Made by a program: the position numbers and the translations under genes. From Gonium pectorale (lineage: Eukaryota; Chlorophyta; Chlorophyceae; Chlamydomonadales; Volvocaceae), in assembly GCA_001584585.1 (NCBI GenBank), contig LSYV01000063.1, positions 402,562 through 438,663 of the forward strand: DNA of 36,102 bases, given 5' to 3'. Each line of letters starts with the position of its first letter. Position 1 is the first letter of the stretch. The notes below the pieces were generated by a model, which saw only the letters and a list, made by a program, of their open reading frames with translations, had not been told where the DNA came from and did not search any database. Shown one piece after another: positions 34,833 to 36,102 of this stretch.

Positions 34833-35655
34833 GGGGGCCGCGATGTGCGCATTCTGTTGTGGAACGCGCACATCTTTGCAAGCAAAAGATTTGATAGCCT
34901 GAACGCTGTCAGAGGACTGCTCGATCACGATGTGATAGTGTTTACTGAAACGCATGCACCGTCTAGGTGTGAGCGAGCTAAGCGCCAGATCACCAAAGCC
35001 GGCTATCTCCATTACGCGGCCACTAGGCGTGCTAGGTCAGGTGGCCGACGAAGCGGCGGCGTTTCGGTCTTAATACGCAAGTGTGTAGCAGAGCGGGCCC
35101 TAGAGGTTGCTAGGACCAATGACCCTACTGGCTGTGAGTCGGTATGGATCCGCATCGCGAACGCCTTCCCAGGCGGGACTGCACTGCTGCTTGGGGCCTG
35201 CTACGTTCCTACGTATCGCCCCAGTCGTCTTCGGTGTACGAGCATGCCAGCGGTAGCGGCCTGTGCGGAGGAGACGTGCCAGGGGCCGTGTTCGGGCTGC
35301 TCACAGGCATGATTGATGCGTTACGGCGGGATGGTGACGAGGTCCTCCTAGCCGGCGATTTCAATGCCCGGACTGGAGTGATCAATGATATTACCGGCTC
35401 GGATGAGGCCGACTCGGACTACGTCCCTCCTACCATGGCGGTGCGCTCTAACAGCGACGCTGTCACCAATACGTTTGGGCGGCGGCTCGTACAGATGTGC
35501 CGTGACTGTGGCTTGGCTATTATGAACGGGCGCTTACAGGGAGATAGGCCGGGCAACAGGACGTGCACCGCCGTTGGGGAGCGTGAGCCTGGAGCTAGTA
35601 CTATTGACTTATTCATCGCCTCACTGTCGGCTCAGATTGGTGCACATGTTCATTT
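34833..35655 (+). mobile_element. LINE apurinic-type endonuclease domain, frameshifted
   Basis: The first frame (34833 to about 35217) gives RILLWNAHIFASKRFDSL, the acidic motif VIVFTETHAPS, GGVSVLIRK and LLLGACYVPTY. It is continued in another frame from about 35210 by SSSVYEHASG, VLLAGDFNARTG and STIDLFIAS. These are the conserved Asn, Glu, GDFN and S/T-I-D motifs of the APE-like nuclease that nicks target DNA in L1-clade elements. A single indel near 35215 explains the frame change. The final SDH motif is not found, so the domain is broken at its 3' end. It should be inactive. It lies downstream of the RT fragment, the reverse of the order within one element. Confidence 0.88.
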
Positions 35656-36102
35656 TACCGTCACCTGTCTTTGCATGATGCGTTCGCTTGGTTTACCGTC
35701 GTGTTGCCATGCTTCCGTATTCGTCAGTGCGTTGCATTGGCGTGTATCATTACCGGTGTTGGATCTGTTTGTGGTTCCGGTTGGTGGTTCTTGATCGCCG
35801 TACCGGTCGCGTGTGTTTTAGGCCGAGGCAGCGCCTGTTGCCGCTGTCTCGTCCTGCTCTTGGGCAGTAGGCCCATGAGCAGCTAGCAGACCCCTTTCGT
35901 TAGGTTGACCGACTAGCGGAAGGTCATGTAAGGTTCTTGCCATCATCCTTCGAGCCTACGTCGCTGATTTCCACCTTTGTGACGCCGGGACACCACTTCG
36001 CACACCGTATTGGATGACAGCCGTTAAGCAAGCAAGCGCGAGCGAGCGTGCGCAAGCAGCATCGGCAAGCGGGGGCACATGGGTGCCATGTTTTCTTCTC
36101 TC
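35656..36102. other. Right-end sequence after LINE endonuclease
   Basis: No reverse-transcriptase sequence follows the endonuclease fragment here. The stretch has several stops in all frames, a TGTAA near 35926 and an AAGCAAGCAAGC-type simple run near 36026. It could be a decayed LINE continuation or host DNA; I cannot tell. Confidence 0.4.

Overview
The window is nuclear DNA of a green alga, most likely a volvocine or other Chlamydomonadales species. The evidence is strongly GC-biased coding DNA, seven complete genes broken by 39 GT-AG introns of about 66 to 516 bp, long low-complexity Ala/Gly/Gln/Pro stretches inside otherwise conserved proteins, TGTAA polyadenylation-type signals downstream of several stops, and a protein with a plastid/thylakoid-type N terminus. 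The species assignment is inference. There is no operon structure; the genes are individually transcribed.

Left to right: (1) 1-1032, minus, the open left end of a Pro/Gln/His-rich protein with an 18-residue tandem repeat. (2) 1718-3411, plus, a five-exon DUF2237-family protein. (3) 5280-6232, minus, a three-exon GCK-domain protein with six cysteines. (4) 6693-12909, plus, a ten-exon CHY zinc-finger protein of 1107 aa, head to head with the GCK gene. (5) 13406-15519, plus, a seven-exon Rab-like GTPase that has lost the catalytic Gln and the prenylation cysteines. (6) 15520-20311, a 4.8-kb gene-poor stretch with transposon debris, including a 90-bp antisense LINE fragment. (7) 20312-22097, plus, a canonical Rab8/RABE-type GTPase in six exons. 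(8) 23574-27844, plus, an eight-exon 874-aa protein with a leucine zipper, a poly-Gln run and a His-rich tract. (9) 30019-32836, plus, a seven-exon UbiE/COQ5-like SAM methyltransferase with a bipartite, lumen-type leader. (10) 33.6-35.7 kb, two fragments of non-LTR (LINE) elements: a reverse-transcriptase C terminus followed on the same strand by the apurinic-type endonuclease domain of another copy.

The genes do not form a recognisable pathway. The clearest relationship is between the two Rab genes: five introns lie at the same position and phase, so they are paralogues, and one has decayed its GTPase switch. I see no convincing wholly new system. The strongest leads are the degenerate Rab, the methyltransferase with a lumen-type leader, and the mosaic LINE remnants. 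All exon models were built by eye from splice consensus, reading phase and family conservation; no search or expression data were available.
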